This document shows, piece after piece, positions 39,866-47,438 of a stretch of DNA of 64,000 nt. The translations under genes were made by a program, and so were the position numbers. Under the pieces are notes generated by a model. It was not told the DNA's origin. It searched no databases and worked only from the letters and a program-made list of their open reading frames with translations. The DNA comes from Nocardia otitidiscaviarum NBRC 14405 (GTDB taxonomy: Bacteria; Actinomycetota; Actinomycetes; Mycobacteriales; Mycobacteriaceae). Where the stretch lies: contig NZ_BAGD01000281.1 in the NCBI RefSeq assembly GCF_000308635.1, positions 124,001-188,000 of the forward strand. Reading direction: 5' to 3'. Each line of letters opens with the position of its first letter. Position 1 is the stretch's first letter.

Positions 39866-39871
39866 TACAGT
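39866..39871 (+). promoter_or_regulatory. -10 element TACAGT of hxlR
   Basis: 16 bp downstream of TTGGAA (39844-39849) and 6 bases before GTG 39878; leaderless start. Confidence 0.6.
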
Positions 39872-39877
39872 GGGCTC

Positions 39878-40465
39878 GTGCCACGCCGAAGCTACGACCA
39901 CTACTGCGCCGTCAGCCGGGCCCTCGATATCGTCGGGGACCGCTGGAGCCTGCTGGTGGTGCGCGAATTGTGTTCCGGGCCGCGCCGTTACAGCGATCTG
40001 TTCGCCGATCTACCCGGCATCAGCACCGATATGCTCGCCGCCCGGCTCAAGGATCTGGAACGCGAGGGCATCCTGACGCGCGGGCGGGCCGGAACGCGGG
40101 CCGCGACGGTCGTGTACGAACTCACGCCCGCGGGACTCGCGCTGCGGCCCGTACTGGACGCGCTCTCCGCCTGGGGAACGCCACTGCTCGGCGAGCGCCG
40201 CGCCACCGACGCCGTACGCGCCCACTGGTTCGCGCTGCCGCTGGGACGCGCTGTGGCCCAACTGGTTCCGGAGGGCACCGTCACCGTGCGCATCGGCGAT
40301 ACGGTGTTGCACTACACGGTCACCGACAGCGGGATCGCCCATTTCGACGGTCCCGCCGTCGACCCCGACCTCGAACTCCATCTCGATCTGTCCGCGGCCA
40401 TCGCGGTGGCCACGGGCGCTCGGTCGCTCACCGAGGCGGCCAGAACGCCTGCGCCGGAACGGTGA
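39878..40465 (+). CDS. HxlR-family transcriptional regulator
   Basis: A 195-residue protein. Residues 1-95 are an HxlR winged helix (YDHYCAVSRALDIVGDRWSLLVVRELCSG, RYSDLFADLPGISTDMLAARLKDLEREGIL). The remaining 100 residues form an extra domain (VPEGTVTVRIGDTVLHYTVTDSG, DLELHLDLSAAIAVATG) resembling the SCP2-like sterol-carrier fold seen in long actinobacterial HxlR proteins, so a hydrophobic ligand is possible. Cys10 sits at the place used for aldehyde/electrophile sensing in HxlR/HypR types. GTG start fits the -10 position. Confidence 0.9.
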   Translation: MPRRSYDHYCAVSRALDIVGDRWSLLVVRELCSGPRRYSDLFADLPGISTDMLAARLKDLEREGILTRGRAGTRAATVVYELTPAGLALRPVLDALSAWGTPLLGERRATDAVRAHWFALPLGRAVAQLVPEGTVTVRIGDTVLHYTVTDSGIAHFDGPAVDPDLELHLDLSAAIAVATGARSLTEAARTPAPER

Positions 40466-40477
40466 ACGACCCGTTGT

Positions 40478-41008
40478 TCACCACGCCGCGCCGATGAATC
40501 CGCCGATGACGGCACCGACGAAGCAGCCGACGATCGCGCCGACCAGGAAGAACCAGATCCCGATCAGTACGCCGATCACGCAGCCGATCGCGATGCCCGC
40601 GAAGATGTGGCCGGGGCCGCCGGCCTCATTGACGAAGGGCAGATCCTGAGAGGTGAGCGCGGCCGGCGTCGGTCCGCCCACCGGGGCGAGGGTCAGTTCG
40701 GTATCGCTGTGCAGAGTCGGCGTGACGGCGAGGTTCGCGCCGGCCTCCGTGCGCAGGCTGGTCGGGATCGCCCCGACGACCGCGCCATTGTCCGCCACCA
40801 CCTGCACGGCGTCCGGCGTCAGCACGAATGTGCCGGAGGCGAGGGTGATGAGGGCATTCGAATGATCCGCGGCCAGGGTCGCGGTGTAGCCGACCGGGCC
40901 GTCCACTCCGCTGACGCTGAGGCCCGCCTGGCCGTGAGCCGTTGCCATGGTGATTCCGGTGGCCGCTACGGCGAGTATCGCTGTCGCCACCAACTTCCTG
41001 ATAGACAT
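40478..41008 (-). CDS. exported protein with C-terminal glycine-zipper membrane domain
   Basis: A 176-residue protein. Signal peptide ILAVAATGITMATAHGQA; a beta-rich middle (VGYTATLAADHSNALITLAS, GTFVLTPDAVQVVADNG) and a C-terminal hydrophobic region dense in GxxxG spacing (IGCVIGVLIGIWFFLVGAI then CFVGAVIGGFIGAAW). The layout recurs in a family of Nocardia secreted proteins of unknown role; a membrane-inserting or pore-like C-terminus is conceivable. ATG 41020 is an alternative start four codons upstream. Confidence 0.7.
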   Translation of the reverse strand: MSIRKLVATAILAVAATGITMATAHGQAGLSVSGVDGPVGYTATLAADHSNALITLASGTFVLTPDAVQVVADNGAVVGAIPTSLRTEAGANLAVTPTLHSDTELTLAPVGGPTPAALTSQDLPFVNEAGGPGHIFAGIAIGCVIGVLIGIWFFLVGAIVGCFVGAVIGGFIGAAW

Positions 41009-41253
41009 TTTCTCTTCCATCCGTTCGGGTTTCCTTTGACGTTCCCCCGACGAACGGCACTGGACGGTATGAAAATGATGCGCTTGCGGGCCGTTTGCTG
41101 TCCAGAGGGGTGCGCGGTCCCCCGAAAGCGTCTTCGGGTCGGGTTCGTGCCACCCATCGGTGCCCTGCGGCGGCGGGCACAGATGCGACGGAGCCGACGC
41201 GGCCGGGCGCGGTGTCCGGCCTCGTCGGCTCCGAATGGCTGAGCGTGGAGTTG

Positions 41254-41568
41254 TCAGCCGATCAGGCGGCAGGCGCCCGTGCCGTCCGCCTCGCCCTCGC
41301 GCGGCGGGATGCCGGCGATGGTGCAGTACGCTCCGGCGGGCATGGGGGTGATCTTGATGTCGGGGCCGCTGATGCAGTTCACGAACGCCGGGTAGCCCTG
41401 GATCGCGAACTGGACCTTCTGGTACTCACCATTGCCGGTCTCGTGGCAGACCTGGGTGGCCTGCGCGTCGAAGTCGGCGGGGTTACCAGCGCTGGCGGTG
41501 CCGCCGCCGAAGGCGGTCAGCGCGGCCGCGGCGACGCCCACCAGTGCCGCAGTCCGGACGTTGATCAT
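41254..41568 (-). CDS. small secreted protein of unknown function
   Basis: A 104-residue protein with a clear signal peptide (TAALVGVAAAALTAFGGGTASAG, cleavage after ASA) and four Cys in the mature part (VCHETG, VNCISG, AYCTIAG, GACRLIG) that could form two disulfides. AAGGAG lies 6 bases before ATG 41568, a strong start. Composition and size resemble many secreted nocardial proteins; no function can be assigned. It is transcribed alone. Confidence 0.75.
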   Translation of the reverse strand: MINVRTAALVGVAAAALTAFGGGTASAGNPADFDAQATQVCHETGNGEYQKVQFAIQGYPAFVNCISGPDIKITPMPAGAYCTIAGIPPREGEADGTGACRLIG

Positions 41569-41878
41569 ATGAATCTCCTTGCTGTGGGGATGCTTTGGTT
41601 CCAATTCCCGACCTCGGGATACCGTACGGGGCGACTGCCCTCCCGGCCAAGAATTCCAGCTACTGATCGGGAAAACCGGCTGTTCCGTGGCCCGGCGGAA
41701 GGCGAGGACCTCGGAGCCCGCCCACGGCGACGGTTCCCGGACGGTCCGATCCAGGTGGTGGTGGACGCCGATTTCGCCCGCGTCCGCGCGTGCGGCGGTG
41801 CCGATCCCCGCGAGAAACCTCGTAGTCCGCACTAATCTGGACTCGGCTACCGCCGTGGGTCGAGATGAGGGCGTGTTT

Positions 41879-42892
41879 GTGATCTGTCCGCATTGCAGTG
41901 CGAATCTGCTGCGCCGAGAGCGGGGTGATCGGCGGTGTTCGACGTGCGGACGGTCCTTCGCCCTCGAACCCAAGGAGAGTCCGCTCGGGCTGCACGATCT
42001 GCGCCTGCGCAGACTGGTCGACCGGCTCCGGGACGAACGGGAGCTGCGCTATACGGCGGCGCAGCTGTGGTACGCGGCCTCCCGGACGAAACTGCCCGAC
42101 GGACTCGGGCTGTTCCGCGGTGTGCGGCTGGCGGTCTGCGCCACCGTCGTGGGATTCGGCCTCCTGGTCTGGTTGGGCGGTGTGTCGGGGTTCGCGGCAA
42201 TCGTGATCACCGCCGTGCTGGTGGTGCTGGCCGTACTCGGCATGCGGCGGGTGCGGCCCTGGTTCGCCGAGCGTGCTGTGATCCGAATGCCGGTGCCCTA
42301 CGACAGCTTTCGTGCCGATGTCATCGGCGCGTGGGCGCACACCTACGGCGCCGCGCCCCCGGGCGTGGTGGACGAGAACACGATTCGGCCCCCGGCGGTG
42401 GATGATCCCCGGTACGCGGTGCTGTGTCAGGACCGCAGCGTGCTCGCCTGCCTCACCGCAAATGACGTGGCCGGGACCTGGTCGATGCTGGTGACGGACC
42501 GAATGGACCTGCTGCCCGCCGACATTCCGGTATTCCTCCTGCACGATGCCAGCGTGCGCGGCGTCACGTTCGCCGTCGACGCCCGGGCGGCGCTGGGTAG
42601 CCGCGCCGTGACGGTGGGCCTGCTGCCGCATACCGTCGCGATGAGCCGATCGGCCCTGCGGCTGCGGGAACCGTGGCACGGCGACGCCGATCTGGACCGG
42701 CTGCGGCGAGAGGGCCTGCCGGAGTCGGGGATCGAATGGCTGGCCGAGGGCTGGTGGGCGCCGATCGCCGCCGTACCGCCCGCCAAACTGCTCTCCGCAC
42801 TGGGGCGGGCGATCGAGCGGGTGGACGCCGCGGGCGACCCTGACCACGACCGGGCCCGTCGGATCGGGTTCCTCTCATGGCCGACCGGATGA
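41879..42892 (+). CDS. zinc-ribbon membrane protein, paralogue of the next gene
   Basis: A 337-residue protein. An N-terminal zinc ribbon has CPHC and CSTCG (Cys 3, 6, 20, 23), followed by a helical LRYTAAQLWYAASRTKLPDG motif, two membrane helices at about 83-120, and a C-terminal domain (YAVLCQDRSVLACL, IPVFLLHDASVRGVTFAVD, GFLSWP) shared with the following gene. GAGGG is 7 bases before GTG 41879; GTG 41873 is too close. It starts a five-gene plus-strand unit with an Asn-synthetase-like ligase. No known family is certain; a degenerate Toprim-like core is possible. Confidence 0.75.
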   Translation: MICPHCSANLLRRERGDRRCSTCGRSFALEPKESPLGLHDLRLRRLVDRLRDERELRYTAAQLWYAASRTKLPDGLGLFRGVRLAVCATVVGFGLLVWLGGVSGFAAIVITAVLVVLAVLGMRRVRPWFAERAVIRMPVPYDSFRADVIGAWAHTYGAAPPGVVDENTIRPPAVDDPRYAVLCQDRSVLACLTANDVAGTWSMLVTDRMDLLPADIPVFLLHDASVRGVTFAVDARAALGSRAVTVGLLPHTVAMSRSALRLREPWHGDADLDRLRREGLPESGIEWLAEGWWAPIAAVPPAKLLSALGRAIERVDAAGDPDHDRARRIGFLSWPTG

Positions 42893-43689
42893 GACGGGCG
42901 CTGCTCGACCGGCTGCTGCCCGGGGCGGTCGAGCGGGCGGGCGCGCCGGGCGGGCTGCGGTTCACCGAACGTCAGCTGTATCACGAACTCTGCCGGGCGG
43001 CATGGCCGCGGCTGCCGCGCCGACCGCTGTTCACGGTGCCGACCACGGTGCCGTATCCGGCCTTTCGGTCCGCGCTGCGGCGCTACGGCGAGATCCCCGG
43101 ACTGCTCACTTGCACCCCGTCACACCCCCGGCCCGCCGGTCGGCACACCCCCGAACCCGATCTCTTCGACTACGGACTGCCGCGCCTGCTGGTCGCCGAA
43201 TCCGACGCCGTCGCCCAGATGCTGCGCGCCAACGGCGTGCCCATGGAATCCGCCTGTCCGGTGCTGAGCGCGGCCGAGCTGCCGCTCGACACGCGCGTCG
43301 TCGACATGCTCGCGCGGGCGTCGGGGACCATCTATCTGCTGCACGACGCGAGCCCGGCGGGGCTCACCTTTCCGGCGCGGTTCACCACCGGGACCGAGGT
43401 ACCGCCGGGCGTCCGGGTGGTGCCCCTGGGTCTGCGGCCGCGACAGGCAGGTGCGCTGCACCTGGCGCACCACACCGGGCCCACGCCGGATATGCCTGCA
43501 CCGCACCTGGATTCGTGGGAGCGTGCCTGGTTGCGCCGCGGCCGATCCGTGGACGTGGAGGCGGTGCGACCGGCGGCGCTGCTGCGCACCGTGCACCGCC
43601 TGGTACGGACCGTGCGTCCGCCCCGATCCGCCCTGGCGGGGCTGCGCACCGCGCGGTCCGCGGGCTTTCTGACCTGGCCCGCCCCCTGA
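42889..43689 (+). CDS. uncharacterised protein, possible topoisomerase VI-A/Toprim-like fold
   Basis: A 266-residue soluble protein. Residues 20-50 (LRFTERQLYHELCRAAWPRLP) resemble the winged-helix motif with Tyr of Spo11/Topo VI-A. Then a strand with Glu104 (RLLVAESDAVAQML), and LLHDASPAGLTF with Asp153, which mimics the Toprim DxDPxG motif but has Ser at the second acidic position. The end GFLTWPAP matches the end of the previous protein. ATG 42889 overlaps the upstream stop (ATGA); ATG 42877 is the alternative. The fold assignment is a hypothesis from motifs. Confidence 0.7.
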   Translation: MRRALLDRLLPGAVERAGAPGGLRFTERQLYHELCRAAWPRLPRRPLFTVPTTVPYPAFRSALRRYGEIPGLLTCTPSHPRPAGRHTPEPDLFDYGLPRLLVAESDAVAQMLRANGVPMESACPVLSAAELPLDTRVVDMLARASGTIYLLHDASPAGLTFPARFTTGTEVPPGVRVVPLGLRPRQAGALHLAHHTGPTPDMPAPHLDSWERAWLRRGRSVDVEAVRPAALLRTVHRLVRTVRPPRSALAGLRTARSAGFLTWPAP

Positions 43690-43717
43690 GGCCGCCCGCG
43701 CGTAGGAGATATCAGCC

Positions 43718-44203
43718 GTGCCGCAGCGACAGACCACCTACACCGACGAACTGCTCGCCGACGCGACCGTGCACCGGCGCTACTCGGACGGACGCGAGGA
43801 ATGGCGCACCCGGGGTCCGCACGGGCTGGTGCACTGGCAGGACGACCGCGGCGATTCGGGAACCGATGAGCCCCTGGGCCGTTCGATCGTCAAACGCACC
43901 CACCGCGACGGCCGGGTGCGCTACGGACGCGAGGGCGGTTACGGCCGAACCCGGTGGAGCGACGGGGAACTCACCGTCAACCGATCCTCCTTCGGCGGCC
44001 GGGTCGGTGCGCTGCTGGCGGTGGTGACCGGCGGTGCGCTGCTCGGCACCGTGGCCGTGCCGCCGCAGACGCTGACCGCGGCACAGGAGGAAGAACTAAG
44101 GCGACAGGCGGAGCAGAGCGGATCGGCGGACTTCGGCGGCGGGGACACGGGAGGCTACGGCTACTGGGGTGGCGATGCGGACGATGACGACGATTTCGGC
44201 TGA
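43718..44203 (+). CDS. membrane-anchored repeat protein with acidic Gly tail
   Basis: A 161-residue protein. Residues 1-90 hold short W/G/D repeats of the kind YSDGREEWRTRGPHGLVHW, HRDGRVRYGREGGYGRTRW, suggesting small antiparallel beta units. Residues 93-115 are one membrane helix (GALLAVVTGGALLGTVAV), and the tail is acidic and Gly/Tyr-rich (GGGDTGGYGYWGG then a run of Asp). GGAG lies 9 bases before GTG 43718. No family recognised. It is 28 bp after and 12 bp before its neighbours, clearly in the ligase operon. Confidence 0.7.
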   Translation: MPQRQTTYTDELLADATVHRRYSDGREEWRTRGPHGLVHWQDDRGDSGTDEPLGRSIVKRTHRDGRVRYGREGGYGRTRWSDGELTVNRSSFGGRVGALLAVVTGGALLGTVAVPPQTLTAAQEEELRRQAEQSGSADFGGGDTGGYGYWGGDADDDDDFG

Positions 44204-44215
44204 GGGGGATAACCG

Positions 44216-45937
44216 ATGTCACGATGGTGCGCGGTGCTGACCCCGGACGATCCGGGTGGTCAGCTGCGGGCGATGGGCGCCGACCCGGTCGCGGTGGGCG
44301 GCCGATATGCGCTGGGTCTGCTGGCGGGTCCCGGCGTGGCGGGGTTCTTCACCGCGGGTGAGCTGACCGCGGTCGGCGAGGTGACGCTGTTCCACGCGGA
44401 GCGGTTGCGTGCCCGGCTCGGGGCGGACGCGCCGCCCCCGGACCGCCCGGACGGCGAACTGCTGCTGCACGCCTACCGCCGCTTCGGCCTCGACGGCATC
44501 GCCGCGGCGGACGGAATGTTCACCCTCGCCGTCGCCGACGGCCCGGAACTGGTGCTGATCCGCGACCACGTCGGCGCCCGCACCCTCTTCCACGCGCGGG
44601 CCGGGACCGCCTGGGCGGCAACCACTTCCCTGCGCGCCCTGCAGCGGTGGCCGCGACTGCGCACCGGGCTGCATCTGCCCGCGGTGCGCACCTTCCTCAC
44701 CTTCGCCTACCTGCCCGGGCGGGAGACCCTGCTGCGCGGCGTCGAGGAGGCGCTGCCGGGCCGCTGTGTGCGACTGCGCGCCGACGGCTCCACCACCGAG
44801 GAGATCTACTGGGAGCCAGCGGAGATCGACGATCCGCGCGCCGAGGCGGAGCACGCGCCCGCCCTGCGCGCACTGCTGGAAGCGGCGGTGTCCACACGTC
44901 TGCCCGCCGCGGCACCGGTCGGCGTGCTGCTCTCCGGCGGCATCGACAGCAGCCTGGTCACGGCGCTCACAGCGAGCATCCACGACCGTGCCGTGCGCTC
45001 CTACTCCATCAGCTTCGGCCCGGACGCGCCCGACGAACTCGCCTACTCGGGACTCGTCGCCGCGCACTGTCGCACCCGGCACCGGGTGCTCACCGTGCCG
45101 GGCGCGGCGGTCGCCGCGCGGCTGGCGGAGACGGTCGCGCTGCTGGACTGCCCGGTCGGCGACCCGCTGACCGTCCCCAATCTGATGCTCGCCGAGGCCG
45201 CCGCCGCGGACGGTATCCGGGTGCTGCTCAATGGCGAGGGCGGTGACCCGGTCTTCGGCGGCCCGAAGAATCTGCCGATGCTGATCTTCGAACTCGCCCG
45301 CGACGATCCGGACCCGGAGGCCAGGGCGCTGGCCTACCTGGACAGTTACCGCAAATGCCACGGCGATCTGCCGGTCCTGCTCACCCCCGCGGTGCTCGCC
45401 GAACTCGCCGCCTCCCCACCGCCGACCCGGCTGGTCGCACCCTATCTCCGCCAAGGCCGGATGAGCAGCCTGCTCAATCAGCTGCTGCACGCCAACCTGC
45501 GCACCAAGGGCGCGCACCACATTCTCACCAAGGTCGAACGGCTCACCGCGGCCTGCGGATTGGAGGGCCGCGCACCGCTGTTCGACCGCGCCGTCGTCGA
45601 CTACGCCTTCCGGGTGCCGCCGCGCTGCAAACTGGCGGGGACGCGGGAGAAATGGATCCTCAAACAGGCCGTGCGCGATCTGCTGCCGTCGACCATTGTC
45701 GACCGGCCCAAGAGCGGAATGCGAGTACCGGTGCAGCAGTGGCTGTCCGGCCCGCTGCGCGAACTCGGCCACGACCTGTTGCTCGGCGAATCCGCGCGCG
45801 CCCGTGGCCTGTTCCGCGAGGACACCGTGCGGACCTGGCTGCGCGGTGACGGCGTGCTGCTGCCGCGCCAGGGCGGCAAGCTGTGGTTGGTGCTGTCGCT
45901 GGAACTGTGGCTGCGCTCCTTCGGAGTAGGACCCTGA
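44216..45937 (+). CDS. asparagine-synthetase-like ATP-dependent amide ligase, lacking position-2 catalytic Cys
   Basis: A 573-residue protein with a class II glutaminase-like N-domain (about 1-200) and an AsnB-type synthetase domain. PP-loop SGGIDSS is at 240-246, GEGGDPVFGGP follows near 342, and GLEGRAPLFDR and RPKSGMRVPVQQW come near the end. The N-terminus reads MSRWCAVL, so the Cys2 needed to release ammonia from glutamine is absent and the nearest Cys is residue 5. Beta-lactam synthetases and lasso-peptide cyclases show the same loss, so intramolecular or amine-donor amide formation is plausible. Neighbours are novel. Confidence 0.85.
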   Translation: MSRWCAVLTPDDPGGQLRAMGADPVAVGGRYALGLLAGPGVAGFFTAGELTAVGEVTLFHAERLRARLGADAPPPDRPDGELLLHAYRRFGLDGIAAADGMFTLAVADGPELVLIRDHVGARTLFHARAGTAWAATTSLRALQRWPRLRTGLHLPAVRTFLTFAYLPGRETLLRGVEEALPGRCVRLRADGSTTEEIYWEPAEIDDPRAEAEHAPALRALLEAAVSTRLPAAAPVGVLLSGGIDSSLVTALTASIHDRAVRSYSISFGPDAPDELAYSGLVAAHCRTRHRVLTVPGAAVAARLAETVALLDCPVGDPLTVPNLMLAEAAAADGIRVLLNGEGGDPVFGGPKNLPMLIFELARDDPDPEARALAYLDSYRKCHGDLPVLLTPAVLAELAASPPPTRLVAPYLRQGRMSSLLNQLLHANLRTKGAHHILTKVERLTAACGLEGRAPLFDRAVVDYAFRVPPRCKLAGTREKWILKQAVRDLLPSTIVDRPKSGMRVPVQQWLSGPLRELGHDLLLGESARARGLFREDTVRTWLRGDGVLLPRQGGKLWLVLSLELWLRSFGVGP

Positions 45938-45980
45938 CACCGGCGAAAGACGAACCACCGCAGCAGTTTCGAGGAGCATC

Positions 45981-46712
45981 ATGACCGAACCACGCCTGAA
46001 GCGCGACGCCGACGCGGAGAACGAGATCCACGACCTGTCCGACTTCGTGGACGCGGGCCGCAATGTCGTCACACCGGTGGCGCAGTTCCCGCCGGAGGTC
46101 GCACTCGCGGTGGTGGAGGCGTTCGCGCGCATCGTCCGCGATGCCGCCGCCAGTGGCATCGCCACCAGTCCGGACGCCGACGGCATCGTGCGCGCCCAGA
46201 CCTTCGAGGAAGGTGAGGTCTATCTGATCGAGACCCCCTTCGACGGGTTCTTCGCCGACCGGTACCTGATGGACTTCTACGATGCCGAGGAACGCGGCAT
46301 CTGCTCACGCATGCACCTGCACACCGGACTGCGCTTCGTCCGCATGATGACCGGCCCCGACACCCATATCCGGGTCGGCAGCCTGTCCCCGTTCACGGTC
46401 ACCCACATTCCGGGCGTGACCCCCTTCGCACCGGCCGAATTCACCGACACGCTGCCGAACACCCCGCCGGACGCCCACCGCACCCGCTACAACCTGGTCG
46501 TCCCGCCCTGCTCCTTCGTCGACATGCAGATCCCGCGCGGCGTCAGCCACCAGTTCAACGCCGTCGGCCCGCACGCCGTCATCGACTCGGTGCACCCCGA
46601 GGAGTCCATCGAGGTGTTCCGGGAACGGATGTCCGGTCCCAAGATGATGGCCCAAACCGTCTTCCTCGCCGACGAACTGCCCCCGGCCGCCACCTGTACG
46701 AGCCTGTCGTAG
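45981..46712 (+). CDS. cupin-like metalloprotein of unknown function
   Basis: A 243-residue protein with a cupin-type core: CSRMHLHTGLRFVRMMTG (His112, His114), then PPCSFVDMQIPRGVSHQFNAVGPHAVIDSVHPEES with His190 as the third likely metal ligand. This may be an oxygenase, isomerase or sensor. A helical N-terminal third (VALAVVEAFARIVRDAAA) precedes the cupin. GAGGAG sits just upstream of ATG 45981. It is 43 bp after the amide ligase and completes the five-gene unit, so it may modify the ligase product or substrate. Confidence 0.7.
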   Translation: MTEPRLKRDADAENEIHDLSDFVDAGRNVVTPVAQFPPEVALAVVEAFARIVRDAAASGIATSPDADGIVRAQTFEEGEVYLIETPFDGFFADRYLMDFYDAEERGICSRMHLHTGLRFVRMMTGPDTHIRVGSLSPFTVTHIPGVTPFAPAEFTDTLPNTPPDAHRTRYNLVVPPCSFVDMQIPRGVSHQFNAVGPHAVIDSVHPEESIEVFRERMSGPKMMAQTVFLADELPPAATCTSLS

Positions 46713-46739
46713 CGACGGTCGGCAACCGGCGGGCGTCGG

Positions 46740-46745
46740 TAAGGT
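46740..46745 (+). promoter_or_regulatory. -10 element TAAGGT before cinA
   Basis: Ends 7 bases before GTG 46753, which makes that codon, not the in-frame GTG 46744 inside the box, the likely start. Confidence 0.45.
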
Positions 46746-46752
46746 GGAATCC

Positions 46753-47223
46753 GTGTCCGACACCGGGGAACTCGCGTCCGCGCTGGCCCGGATCGCCCTG
46801 CGGTCCGGACGTACCATCGCGGTCGCGGAATCACTGACCTGCGGGAAGATCAGCGCCGCCCTCGGCGCCGCACCGGATTCGGCGCAGTGGCTGCGCGGTG
46901 GACTGGTGGCCTACAGCACGGAGGTCAAACGCAAGGTACTCGGCGTGCCCGATGTGCCGGTGGTGTCGGAGACGGCGGCACTGGCCATGGCCGCCGGGGT
47001 GCGCTCACTGCTGGACGCCGATCTCGCGGTGGCGGTGACCGGGGTGGGCGGACCTGATGCGCAGGACGGCGAGCCCGCCGGATCGGTGTGGCTGGCGGTC
47101 GACTCGGTGTACGGCTCCCGGGCGCGGCACCGGCAGTTCGACGGCCCGCCGGAGGATGTGCTGGCACGGACGGTGGAGACCGCGCTGCGCATGCTGGTGG
47201 AGGCGTCCGACCCGCTCGACTAG
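46753..47223 (+). CDS. CinA C-terminal-type nicotinamide-nucleotide amidase (PncC-like)
   Basis: A 156-residue stand-alone CinA C-terminal domain. Family signatures: TIAVAESLTCGKISAALGA with the catalytic Ser, GGLVAYSTEVKRKVLGV, SETAALAMAAGVRSLLDADLAVAVTGVGGPD and GSVWLAVDS. PncC deamidates nicotinamide mononucleotide to nicotinate mononucleotide in pyridine-nucleotide salvage. It converges with the CDGSH gene; the two stop codons share CTAG at 47220-47223. Confidence 0.9.
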   Translation: MSDTGELASALARIALRSGRTIAVAESLTCGKISAALGAAPDSAQWLRGGLVAYSTEVKRKVLGVPDVPVVSETAALAMAAGVRSLLDADLAVAVTGVGGPDAQDGEPAGSVWLAVDSVYGSRARHRQFDGPPEDVLARTVETALRMLVEASDPLD

Positions 47224-47438
47224 CGGGGCTGCTCGCGCAGGCGGCGGCGCTTGCGGTGACTGGTGTCGCACAGCGGATAGAGCGCCGAACGGCGACACAG
47301 GCACAACGCCACCACACAGCGGTCCGACCGGATGGTGCGTCCGTCGGCCGTGACGAGTTCCACCGGCCCCTCCACCAGGGCCGGTCCGTCGGCGGTGTAG
47401 GTGATCCGCCGCCGGTCACTGTCGGGGTCGGTCGGCAC
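47220..47438 (-). CDS. CDGSH-type iron-sulfur protein
   Basis: A 72-residue protein with the CDGSH signature CLCRRSALYPLCDTSHRKRR: three Cys and one His coordinating a [2Fe-2S] cluster, as in mitoNEET, and a basic tail. The upstream part (ALVEGPVELVTADGRTI) is typical of single-domain bacterial CDGSH proteins. GTG 47438 starts inside the end of the methyltransferase gene (23-bp overlap). Likely an electron-transfer or cluster-transfer partner of the di-iron oxidase-like protein two genes upstream. Confidence 0.88.
   Translation of the reverse strand: MPTDPDSDRRRITYTADGPALVEGPVELVTADGRTIRSDRCVVALCLCRRSALYPLCDTSHRKRRRLREQPR

Noticed and set aside
44219-46186. 655-codon minus-strand frame opposite the Asn-synthetase-like gene
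   Set aside because: Shadow of a gene with clear PP-loop and AsnB motifs; no Shine-Dalgarno or recognisable domain.
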